7,939 nt of DNA from Pseudorhodoplanes sp. (GCA_008933495.1 WBUW01000120.1:1-7939), one strand, 5' to 3'. Shown: positions 1 through 5,655, numbered from the stretch's first letter. Translations and numbers: made by a program. Notes: generated by a model from the letters alone, not told the origin.

Positions 1-66
1 ACGCGGGATCGCCAAGCCGAGTTCTGGAGCGCACGGGCGAGGGCCTGGGCTGCTGAAAATCAATAA
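1..66 (+). CDS. Possible 3' end of an upstream gene (partial)
   Basis: Reading from base 1 in frame 1 gives 21 open codons ending in TAA at 64-66; the peptide ends in FWSARARAWAAENQ. The stop lies directly against the hairpin at 67-89, a layout expected for the end of a preceding cistron. The other two forward frames are also open over most of this short stretch: frame 3 stops at 54-56 and frame 2 runs past the ATG at 108. The assignment therefore rests only on position and a plausible charged, alanine-rich C-terminus. No family is recognisable. Confidence 0.25.
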   Translation, partial: TRDRQAEFWSARARAWAAENQ

Positions 67-89
67 GGGATTTCGGAAAGCGAAATCCC
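67..89 (+). other. Perfect 9-bp inverted repeat upstream of the binding-protein gene
   Basis: The arms GGGATTTCG (67-75) and CGAAATCCC (81-89) are exactly complementary around the 5-base loop GAAAG. The hairpin sits just before the Shine-Dalgarno of the binding-protein gene and just after the TAA of a possible upstream cistron. No T-tract follows, so it is not a canonical intrinsic terminator. It could be an mRNA 5'-end stabiliser, a processing site between cistrons, or a dyad operator for a transcription factor. The structure is seen directly; the function is inference. Confidence 0.6.
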
Positions 90-92
90 ACC

Positions 93-100
93 GGGAGGGA
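93..100 (+). promoter_or_regulatory. Shine-Dalgarno of the solute-binding protein gene
   Basis: The purine run GGGAGGGA lies 7 bases before the ATG at 108. It is a strong ribosome-binding site and fixes that ATG as the start, in keeping with the high expression usual for binding proteins. Confidence 0.75.
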
Positions 101-107
101 TACACCA

Positions 108-1634
108 ATGTTCTATACGCCGAAGAACGCCGTCTTTGAACGAGTCAGCCGCCGCAAGTTCCTCGAACTCGGTGGTGGCGCGGCCGCCGCTCTGGGTGTC
201 GGGTCGGTGACGCTCGGGCTCGGTTCCACGATCACGCGCTCGCAGGTCCAGGCCGCATCGTCCGATGATGCGAAATGGAAGCAGTATTCCGGCTCGAAGC
301 TCGTCTTCATGTCGGAGAACACGCCGCCATCCTTCGCTATCCGCGACAACATCAAGGCCTTCACCGATCTGACCGGCATCGATGTGACCATCCTCACAGA
401 TGATTTGCCGGTGGTGCAGCAGAAGCTCGGCATCGATCTGCGCGGCGGCAAGTCCGATTACACATTGGGCTACGTGCAAGACAAGCCGATCGGCGCACCG
501 TTCGCGGATTTCTTCGCCGACATGACCCCCCTGTTTGGCGACGAAACGCTCCCGCAGGATCCGGAAGGCTATGGCGACGAGGCCTGGTTCGACAACTTCC
601 TAACCGTTTGCGGCCGCTTCTACGACAAGGGCAAGGTCATCGCGCTGCCCTATGATGCGGCCATTGCCTGCACCTTCTATCGCCAGGACATCTTCGAAGC
701 GAACAGCAAGGATTTCGAGGCGGAATACGGCTATCGCCTGGAGTTCAACAAGGACTCGACCTGGCAGCACGTCACCGACATGGCGACGTTCTTCAAGAAG
801 GCCAAGGAAGCCGGCAAGGACGTGCCCTACGGCTACGCGCAGCACCAGGGCTCCTTCGCCTGGACGACGCAACTCGACATCCAGCGGCTGCTGTTCGCCA
901 ACGGCCAGTGGATCGACTGGGCCATCGACGACAAGCTGGGATCGAAGACCCCCGGGAAGACCAATTGGGGCGACGAGCAGTCGATCCTGATCATGACCAA
1001 GTTCAAGGAGCTGGCCGACGTCTCCCATCCGGACAATCTGGCCAACGGTACGCTCGAGCTGAATACCGTCTACCAGTCCGGCAACATCGCCATGCAGACC
1101 CAGTATCACGAGTTCGCCGCCTCGATTGAAGACAAGGAGAAGTCCCGAGCAGCGGGCGGCAAGACCGCCTATGCGCCTTGCCCGAAGGGTGATCCTGCCT
1201 GGATCAAGAACGGCGGCATGGCGGTGAATGGCACCAACTGCGGCATCGGCGGTATCGGCATCAACGGCAATGCCTCCGAGGACCTCAAGCGCGCGGCCTA
1301 CATCTTCGCCATCTGGTCGGTCTCGCGTGAGAATCAGTTCAACGTGCTGAAAGGTCTGGGCGGCACACCCACCCGGAAGTCCGTGGTCGAGATGGACGAA
1401 GTCAAGAAAGCCATGGTGCGTCCGACCACGATGCCGAACGCATTGACCTTCGATCCGGTCTACAATTACGGCATCAAGGATCCGCATCTGGTGATGGGTC
1501 CGAAGATCCCGCAGGCGAATGAGTATCACTCAATCATCGCGGCGGAGATCCAGAAATGCTGCTCGGGCGAGCAAACGCCGGAGGAGACCTGCGCTTCGCT
1601 GCAAACCCAGCTCGACGAGCTGAACGGAGTCTAA
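108..1634 (+). CDS. Tat-exported extracellular solute-binding protein of a CUT1-type carbohydrate ABC importer
   Basis: Family role: the periplasmic receptor captures a sugar or polyol and delivers it to the membrane permeases encoded next door. The 508-residue product begins with a twin-arginine signal: S-R-R-K-F-L at residues 14-19, an Ala/Gly/Leu-rich segment at about 21-40, and a likely cleavage site after V-Q-A at residue 49. The mature part reads as a family 1 extracellular solute-binding protein (for example KLVFMSENTPPSF near residue 65, then an open run of Trp, Tyr and Asp suited to sugar binding). At 508 residues it is longer than many CUT1 receptors of about 420-450. It contains several cysteines, including the pair C484-C485 and C495 near the C-terminus. 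The start has a strong ribosome-binding site, and perfect hairpins flank the gene on both sides. It is first in order before two permeases and an ATPase. The ligand is not predictable from sequence. Confidence 0.93.
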   Translation: MFYTPKNAVFERVSRRKFLELGGGAAAALGVGSVTLGLGSTITRSQVQAASSDDAKWKQYSGSKLVFMSENTPPSFAIRDNIKAFTDLTGIDVTILTDDLPVVQQKLGIDLRGGKSDYTLGYVQDKPIGAPFADFFADMTPLFGDETLPQDPEGYGDEAWFDNFLTVCGRFYDKGKVIALPYDAAIACTFYRQDIFEANSKDFEAEYGYRLEFNKDSTWQHVTDMATFFKKAKEAGKDVPYGYAQHQGSFAWTTQLDIQRLLFANGQWIDWAIDDKLGSKTPGKTNWGDEQSILIMTKFKELADVSHPDNLANGTLELNTVYQSGNIAMQTQYHEFAASIEDKEKSRAAGGKTAYAPCPKGDPAWIKNGGMAVNGTNCGIGGIGINGNASEDLKRAAYIFAIWSVSRENQFNVLKGLGGTPTRKSVVEMDEVKKAMVRPTTMPNALTFDPVYNYGIKDPHLVMGPKIPQANEYHSIIAAEIQKCCSGEQTPEETCASLQTQLDELNGV

Positions 1635-1650
1635 TTCCTCACCCTGCGCA

Positions 1651-1676
1651 ATCCGGCGGCCGTGAGGCCGCCGGAT
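1651..1676 (+). other. Intercistronic GTGA-loop hairpin between binding protein and permease
   Basis: The arms ATCCGGCGGCC (1651-1661) and GGCCGCCGGAT (1666-1676) are perfectly complementary over 11 bp and enclose GTGA, a GNRA-type tetraloop in RNA. It begins 17 bases after the binding-protein stop. Only a short GTTTTC at 1681-1686 follows after five more bases, so complete termination is unlikely. In maltose-type operons a structure in this place protects the binding-protein message from 3' decay or attenuates read-through, so that the receptor is made in excess over the permeases. That role is inferred here from position. Confidence 0.8.
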
Positions 1677-1727
1677 CTGCGTTTTCGAGTTCCGGTCCGC
1701 TCGATCGAGGAAGCTAGAACGGCATCG

Positions 1728-2726
1728 ATGACTGACACCGCACTATCCGACCAATACGTGCCCGGCCAGAGCCAAGGCCTGTTCCGCGTCCGGGAAATCG
1801 CTGACAACGTGGAGGCGCGTCCTGTTCCGTCGACAGTCACAATGCCGGCGAAACTCAATCCGGCCGCGTCGCGGGCGTATTTCTTCTGGCTCATGGTGCC
1901 GGCGATCGTCCTGCTCGCCTGTATCTCGCTCTATCCGTTCTTCTGGATGATTTATATGAGCCTGCATGACGTCGAGATCGGCTCGACGGTGTGGAACAAT
2001 TTCGAGAACTTCACCAAGCTTGCCACCGATTCGCGCTACCTCAAGGGTTGGTGGCTGCTGATCCAGTACAGCGTGATGTGCCTGGTGCTGCAGATCGGGA
2101 TCGGCGTGTTTCTCGCCGTGGCGCTCAATGGTGCCCGGTTCGAGAAGATCCTGGTCACCACTTTGCTGATGCCAATGATGATGGCCCCCATTGTCGCCGG
2201 TCTGGTTTGGCATTTTCTTTATAACGGCACCTTCGGCTGGTACCACTGGCTGCTGCAGAGCGTCGGCATCCTCGGCCCCAAGTCGATCCTGGCCAGCACC
2301 AGCACCGCGCTCATCGGCATTGTCATCGTCGATGTTTGGCAGTGGACGCCGCTGATCACGCTGATCACGCTGGCCGGGCTGAAGCGGGTACCGCAGGATC
2401 AGCTCGAAGCCAATATGGTCGACGGTGCCTCGCAGTTGCGCAACTTTTTCGCCATCACCTTGCCCAATCTCTATCCGGTCCTGCTGATCGCGGTGATGCT
2501 GCGATTCATGGACAACTTCCGTTTCATCGATTCCGTGCTGGCGCTGACGGGCGGCGGACCCGGCAACGCGACCAAGATCCTGCCGGTCTACCTGTTCGAG
2601 GTGTCGTTCAAGTTCTTCAAGCTGGGTCGCGGCGCCGCGATCGCGCTTACCCTGCTCATCGTCACCATCGTGCTTGGCATGATCCTGGTCAGGATCTTCG
2701 ACCGCCAGCAGCCGCGAAAGGCCTGA
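1728..2726 (+). CDS. CUT1 sugar ABC transporter permease (MalF/UgpA-like)
   Basis: Inner-membrane subunit forming half of the translocation channel. The 332-residue product shows about six hydrophobic segments (roughly 50-78, 108-134, 140-165, 193-217, 246-270, 302-323). The cytoplasmic EAA loop at 222-246 includes LEANMVDGA and ITLP, which docks on the ATPase. The conserved TGGGPGNATK (274-283) is typical of the MalF-like partner. About 48 residues of polar N-terminus precede the first membrane segment. The ATG at 1728 is preferred because GAGGAAG lies upstream at 1707-1713, although the 14-base spacing is long. An in-frame GTG at 1662 falls in the loop of the preceding hairpin and is unlikely; an internal ATG at 1842 has no ribosome site. 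The stop is 4 bases from the next permease start, indicating tight co-translation. Confidence 0.92.
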   Translation: MTDTALSDQYVPGQSQGLFRVREIADNVEARPVPSTVTMPAKLNPAASRAYFFWLMVPAIVLLACISLYPFFWMIYMSLHDVEIGSTVWNNFENFTKLATDSRYLKGWWLLIQYSVMCLVLQIGIGVFLAVALNGARFEKILVTTLLMPMMMAPIVAGLVWHFLYNGTFGWYHWLLQSVGILGPKSILASTSTALIGIVIVDVWQWTPLITLITLAGLKRVPQDQLEANMVDGASQLRNFFAITLPNLYPVLLIAVMLRFMDNFRFIDSVLALTGGGPGNATKILPVYLFEVSFKFFKLGRGAAIALTLLIVTIVLGMILVRIFDRQQPRKA

Positions 2727-2730
2727 GCCC

Positions 2731-3609
2731 ATGGCTTCCCGCGAGGTCGTCCAATACGAGACACCGCTCACCAGGGCGTTCCGCTGGTTCTCGGTTGCCT
2801 TCATCATCGTTTACCTGATGTGGACCCTGCTGCCGATCCTGGTGATGTTCGTTTCCTCCTTCAAGGACTTGTTGGAGGCATTCAAGATCCCGGCGGTCGG
2901 CGATTGGGCCGGTATCGGCGTGTTCTTCGAGTTCACGCCGACGCTGAAGCACTACCAGGACCTGTTCCTCAACCTCAATTTCAGCAGCTATATCCTGAAC
3001 AGCCTGGTCGCCGCCGGCGGCTCGGCGGTGATCTCGGTGGTTCTTGGCTCGATGGCTGCCTATTCGCTGTCGCGTATCAATTTCAAAGGCAAAAACGACC
3101 TCTTCTTCTGGATCATCTCTACCCGCATGGCGCCGGTGGTCGCCGTGATGGTACCGCTCTATTCGATCTTCCGCTCGCTCGAGCTGGTCGGTACGCTGCC
3201 CGGCCTCATCCTTGCCTACACCACCTTCAACCTGCCCTTCGCCATCTGGATCTTGAAAGGATTCTTCGACAACGTGCCTTACGCCATTGAGGAAGCGCAG
3301 ATGGTCGACGGTGCAACGAGACCGCAAGCCCTGCTGGCGATACTGCCCCTCGTGGCGCCCGGCATCGGCGCTTTCATCGTGTTGTGCATTCTGTTCGCCT
3401 GGAACGATTTCCTGTTTGCGGCGATCATCGGCTCGGGTGGCGCCAAGACACTGCCCGTCGCCACCCGAGAACTGGTCCAGCCGCAGAACATTCAGTGGGG
3501 GTCGATCATGGCCGCCGGTGTCGTCACCACCGTGCCCATGATGCTCCTTGGTCTTGTCATCAGAAGATATCTTGTCACGGGTCTTACCATGGGCGCGGTC
3601 AAGGAGTAA
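2731..3609 (+). CDS. CUT1 sugar ABC transporter permease (MalG/UgpE-like)
   Basis: Second channel subunit of the importer. The 292-residue product has a first membrane segment at about 20-42, a characteristic block after it (SLSRINFKGKND near 112-123, then TRMAPVVAVMVPLY near 131-144) and further segments at about 155-178, 206-232 and 257-277. The EAA loop at 183-208 (PYAIEEAQMVDGA, then ILPL) is a good match to the family. The length is usual for MalG-type permeases. The ATG is 4 bases after the preceding stop, and the purine-rich AAAGG just inside the end of the upstream gene can serve as ribosome site. The ATPase start follows 12 bases after its stop. Substrate specificity cannot be read from the permease. 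Confidence 0.93.
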   Translation: MASREVVQYETPLTRAFRWFSVAFIIVYLMWTLLPILVMFVSSFKDLLEAFKIPAVGDWAGIGVFFEFTPTLKHYQDLFLNLNFSSYILNSLVAAGGSAVISVVLGSMAAYSLSRINFKGKNDLFFWIISTRMAPVVAVMVPLYSIFRSLELVGTLPGLILAYTTFNLPFAIWILKGFFDNVPYAIEEAQMVDGATRPQALLAILPLVAPGIGAFIVLCILFAWNDFLFAAIIGSGGAKTLPVATRELVQPQNIQWGSIMAAGVVTTVPMMLLGLVIRRYLVTGLTMGAVKE

Positions 3610-3611
3610 CC

Positions 3612-3620
3612 GGAGGAAAG
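3612..3620 (+). promoter_or_regulatory. Shine-Dalgarno of the ATPase gene
   Basis: GGAGGAAAG ends one base before the ATG at 3622, with the GGAGG core (3612-3616) 5 bases from the start. It is a strong ribosome site filling the short gap after the permease stop. Confidence 0.7.
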
Positions 3621-3621
3621 T

Positions 3622-4713
3622 ATGGCGAAAGTATCCTTCCGCAGCGTGTGGAAAAAATACGGTGACCTGGCCGCCGTGAAGGACCTCAACATAGAATGCG
3701 CCGACGGCACGTTCCTGTCGATCCTTGGGCCCTCAGGCTGCGGCAAATCCTCCACCATGCGCATGATCGCGGGTCTTGAGCACATCAGTGCCGGTGACAT
3801 CCTGTTCGATGACCGGCGGATCAACGACCTGGCGCCGAAGGACCGCGACGTCGCCATGGTGTTCGAGAACTACGCGCTTTATCCGCACAAGTCGGTGTTC
3901 GAGAACATGGCGAATCCGCTGAAGCTGCGAGGCCAGAGCGCCGACCGGATCAAGGAGCGCGTCATGGCCGCGGCGAGCCTGCTGGAGATCGGCCATCTGA
4001 TGAACCGCCGGCCCCAGGAGCTTTCGGGCGGCCAGAAGCAGCGCGTCGCCATCGGCCGCGCCATCGTGCGGGAGCCGAAGCTGTTCCTGTTTGACGAGCC
4101 GATCGCGCATCTCGATGCCAAATTGCGCGCCCACATGCGCGGCGAGATCAAGCACATGCAGCGCACGCTCGGTACCACGATGATTTATGTCACCCACGAC
4201 CAGCTGGAGGCCATGTCGATGGCCGACATGATCGCGGTCATGCATGACGGTGAGCTCCAGCAACTCGGCACACCGCGCGAGGTCTACAATCATCCGGTCA
4301 ATGCGTGGGTGGCTGGCTTCGTCGGCGAGCCGGCGATGAACTTCCTGACCTGCGACGTGCGCGGCGAGCGCGACGACGTGCTGCTGACGCATCCCAATTT
4401 CGCGCTGGCGCTGAAGCCGCAGCAAGTACAGCGGCTCAACGGCCATGCCGCGGGCCCGGTGCGCATGGGGGTGCGCCCGGATGCCCTCGGAATCTCCATG
4501 CAGAAGCTGGCGGAACCGGTGATTACCGGCGAGATCTTCGTCAACGAACTGCTCGGTGGCGACATGATCGTCGATGTGCAACTGGCCGACGCCCGAATCC
4601 GCGTGAAGACGGTGCCAGAATTCGACGGCGCGCCGGGCGAGGCCTGTTACGTGACGGTCAATCGCGACAAATGGCATGCCTTCGACGCGGAGACCGGCCG
4701 CGCTTTTTTCTGA
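3622..4713 (+). CDS. MalK/UgpC-type ABC transporter ATPase with Q-loop glutamate
   Basis: Cytoplasmic ATPase that powers the importer. Residue positions fall in step with E. coli MalK: Walker A GPSGCGKS at 36-43, signature LSGGQ at 134-138, Walker B with D158-E159, D-loop I-A-H-L-D at 161-165, and switch histidine H192 in THDQLEAM. The C-terminal third (about 240-363) is the MalK-type TOBE/OB regulatory region, including MGVRPDA near 283-289. The 363-residue length is normal. Odd point: residue 82, the Q-loop glutamine in MalK, is glutamate here (V-F-E-N-Y, codon GAG at 3865-3867), and the D-loop has I-A-H in place of the usual L-S-N. The rest of the active site is intact, so the protein is probably functional, with a Q-loop variant also likely in its close relatives. 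It is the fourth gene of the importer unit. Confidence 0.95.
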   Translation: MAKVSFRSVWKKYGDLAAVKDLNIECADGTFLSILGPSGCGKSSTMRMIAGLEHISAGDILFDDRRINDLAPKDRDVAMVFENYALYPHKSVFENMANPLKLRGQSADRIKERVMAAASLLEIGHLMNRRPQELSGGQKQRVAIGRAIVREPKLFLFDEPIAHLDAKLRAHMRGEIKHMQRTLGTTMIYVTHDQLEAMSMADMIAVMHDGELQQLGTPREVYNHPVNAWVAGFVGEPAMNFLTCDVRGERDDVLLTHPNFALALKPQQVQRLNGHAAGPVRMGVRPDALGISMQKLAEPVITGEIFVNELLGGDMIVDVQLADARIRVKTVPEFDGAPGEACYVTVNRDKWHAFDAETGRAFF

Positions 4714-4716
4714 GGA

Positions 4717-4733
4717 CGCCGCGATGTGCGGCG
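4717..4733 (+). other. Short GC-rich hairpin just after the ATPase stop
   Basis: CGCCGC (4717-4722) and GCGGCG (4728-4733) pair around GATGT, starting 4 bases after the ATPase stop. There is no T-tract after it, so it is at best a weak or Rho-assisted 3' end or a stabilising structure for the transporter message. Confidence 0.45.
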
Positions 4734-4757
4734 CGGTCATGTGACGCGTGGCAGAGG

Positions 4758-4776
4758 AAATTTTCAAACATGCGTG
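4758..4776 (+). repeat. Imperfect direct repeat, copy 1 (AAATTTTCA...ATGC.TG)
   Basis: AAATTTTCAAACATGCGTG here matches AAATTTTCACGTATGCTTG at 4857-4875 at 15 of 19 positions, including an identical 9-base AAATTTTCA and ATGC. The two copies start 99 bases apart in the same orientation. They could be paired binding sites for one regulator; this is inference. Confidence 0.5.
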
Positions 4777-4807
4777 TCGCGCCTTGCGCGAGGCGACGGA
4801 GTTATTC

Positions 4808-4825
4808 CTGGTAAATCTGGTAAAT
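4808..4825 (+). repeat. Tandem 9-bp repeat CTGGTAAAT x2
   Basis: CTGGTAAAT occurs twice head to tail with no mismatch (4808-4816 and 4817-4825). It lies in the A/T-rich part of the intergenic region, upstream of the promoter-like hexamers. A 9-bp period is close to one helical turn, so it could present two adjacent half-sites on nearly the same DNA face. It could equally be a chance slippage product. Confidence 0.6.
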
Positions 4826-4849
4826 ATTGAGGAATTCTCGAGCCGCAGC

Positions 4850-4865
4850 TGAAAAAAAATTTTCA
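4850..4865 (+). promoter_or_regulatory. A8T4 tract with dyad symmetry (TGAAAA-N4-TTTTCA)
   Basis: TGAAAA (4850-4855) and TTTTCA (4860-4865) are complementary around four adenines. The run of eight A followed by four T is expected to bend or stiffen the DNA. It lies about 20-35 bases upstream of the candidate -35 hexamer, a usual place for an UP-like element or an activator or repressor operator. The repeat is visible; its role is inferred. Confidence 0.4.
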
Positions 4866-4875
4866 CGTATGCTTG
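4857..4875 (+). repeat. Imperfect direct repeat, copy 2
   Basis: Second copy of the 19-base repeat described at 4758-4776, with 15 of 19 positions identical. It overlaps the right half of the A8T4 dyad. Confidence 0.5.
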
Positions 4876-4883
4876 GTTCTCGC

Positions 4884-4913
4884 TGGACGGACGCAAAGGT
4901 GCTGCGGCATAAT
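4884..4913 (+). promoter_or_regulatory. Candidate sigma-70-type promoter for the second gene block
   Basis: TGGACG (4884-4889, 4 of 6 to TTGACA) and CATAAT (4908-4913, 5 of 6 to TATAAT) are separated by 18 bases. A transcript would begin near 4920, placing the translation start of the next gene after that point. This fits starts at 4951, 4964 or 5029 but not the upstream TTG at 4873. It is a consensus match by eye only. Confidence 0.35.
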
Positions 4914-4950
4914 CCCTCAAAATCAAGAACCGAAGAAAATTCATTTCAGG

Positions 4951-5643
4951 GTGGAGACGCTCCATGAACGGCGCGACTGGCCGAGGTTGGGCCTTGTCCT
5001 TGACGATGCTCCGCTGGCACGCGGCGCAATGATCGCCGTGCTCGCCACGCCGTCCTATCGCGATCTGCTCGCCAGCTTCCTAGCCGGGCATGGCCTCGGC
5101 CCCATGCGGCGCGATGTGCCCGGCATCTTCCACGCCGTGCGCAACATCCCGTACGCCTCGACGCAGGAGCGCACGGCAATCGCCGTGCTGACCGCAGGCA
5201 AGGGTGCCTGCACCGGCAAGCACCTGCTGCTGCGGGATCTGCTGCGGCTGGTCGGCGAAAGGGCGGATGTCGCGCTCGTTGCCGGCGATTTCGCTGCCGC
5301 CGTCCCGCTGGTACCTTCGATGCCGCCGGCGCTGCAGCACGAGATTCGCACTCACGGGCTCAAGGATTATCACTGTTACACCGTGTGGCGGTATGGTTCG
5401 CGCGAGATAAAGCTGGACGCGACCTGGGGCGACGTCATGGCGCCGTTGGGTTTCCCGGTCAATCGCGACTGGGGTGGTGTCGGCGACACGACGCTGGCGG
5501 TGACGCCAGCGGCTACACCTATCCGGGTCGAGGATGTCATCGCGCGCAAGGAGAAACTGCTGGCGGCGCTCGCACCGGCAGACCGGGATCGCCGTCGGCG
5601 TTTCCTGGATCTGCTGACCGCATGGATGCTGGCGGAACAATAG
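4951..5643 (+). CDS. Transglutaminase-like protein with Cys-His-Asp triad
   Basis: The core matches the transglutaminase-like (papain-fold) pattern. A nucleophile block GACTGKHLLLRDLLRLVG has its Cys codon at 5209-5211. The His lies in DYHCYTVW (codon 5371-5373). The Asp lies in KLDATWGD (codon 5416-5418), equivalent to the LDPTWG seen in that superfamily. Members act as cysteine proteases, deamidases or acyl transferases; which reaction applies here is unknown. There is no signal peptide or membrane segment, so it is probably cytoplasmic. The start is uncertain. GTG 4951 (230 residues) is a compromise with only a weak GAAGAAA upstream. ATG 5029 (204 residues) keeps the whole triad but lacks its own ribosome site. 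TTG 4873 would precede the likely promoter. Its TAG stop is 12 bases before the kinase ATG, so it is co-transcribed with the kinase. A transglutaminase-like protein in a sugar locus is unexpected. An arylamine N-acetyltransferase, which has the same triad, was considered, but the LDATWG block fits less well there. Confidence 0.72.
   Translation: METLHERRDWPRLGLVLDDAPLARGAMIAVLATPSYRDLLASFLAGHGLGPMRRDVPGIFHAVRNIPYASTQERTAIAVLTAGKGACTGKHLLLRDLLRLVGERADVALVAGDFAAAVPLVPSMPPALQHEIRTHGLKDYHCYTVWRYGSREIKLDATWGDVMAPLGFPVNRDWGGVGDTTLAVTPAATPIRVEDVIARKEKLLAALAPADRDRRRRFLDLLTAWMLAEQ
4964..5032 (+). CDS. Possible 22-codon leader ORF overlapping the downstream ATG
   Basis: ATG 4964 is preceded at 8 bases by AGGGTGGAG (4948-4956), the best ribosome site in this stretch. 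It opens a 22-residue frame beginning MNGATGRGWAL that stops at TGA 5030-5032. That stop overlaps the in-frame ATG 5029 of the transglutaminase-like gene as ATGA, the classic arrangement for translational coupling. G/C at third positions is high in this frame (18 of 22), slightly above the overlapping frame. It may be a coupling leader, the true N-terminus displaced by a frameshift or sequence error, or chance. Confidence 0.3.
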   Translation: MNGATGRGWALSLTMLRWHAAQ

Positions 5644-5655
5644 GTGGGGGGAAAG

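Larger units (their letters stand above)
4714..4950 (+). promoter_or_regulatory. 237-base intergenic region with repeats and a likely internal promoter
   Basis: This is the only long gap among the + strand genes and is clearly richer in A/T than its surroundings between about 4755 and 4945. From left to right it holds the small hairpin at 4717-4733, the first copy of an AAATTTTCA repeat (4758-4776), a weak inverted repeat CGCCT/AGGCG (4780-4795), a tandem CTGGTAAAT pair (4808-4825), an A8T4 tract with dyad symmetry (4850-4865) overlapping the second AAATTTTCA copy, and a promoter-like hexamer pair near 4884-4913. No protein of recognisable family is encoded before about 4951. The region probably separates the transporter unit from the transglutaminase-like/kinase/VOC unit and carries its regulation. 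Confidence 0.55.

Noticed and set aside
600..1529. Long - strand open frame (309 codons) opposite the binding-protein gene
   Set aside because: It mirrors a well-supported + strand gene in high-GC DNA. The translation is low-complexity in Arg, His, Asp and Gly with no family motif.
1662..1727. GTG start giving the first permease 22 more residues
   Set aside because: The GTG is the loop of a perfect 11-bp hairpin, the extra residues are untypical, and ATG 1728 has a ribosome-like GAGGAAG upstream.
1743..2807. Long - strand open frame (354 codons) opposite the permease gene
   Set aside because: The product is a Gln/Arg/Asp/His-rich shadow of a membrane protein gene, with no recognisable domain.
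4703..4710. T-run at the end of the ATPase gene as an intrinsic terminator
   Set aside because: It lies inside the coding sequence before the stop with no well-paired hairpin directly upstream. The only hairpin here (4717-4733) is downstream and lacks a T-tract.
4873..4950. TTG start extending the transglutaminase-like protein to 256 residues
   Set aside because: There is no ribosome site, the start codon is rare, and the segment overlaps the AAATTTTCA repeat and the candidate promoter.
3733..4965. Long - strand open frame (410 codons) opposite the ATPase and the intergenic gap
   Set aside because: The opposite strand carries all the ABC ATPase motifs. The antisense peptide has His/Arg-rich shadow composition. 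Its extension into the gap is tolerated by chance.
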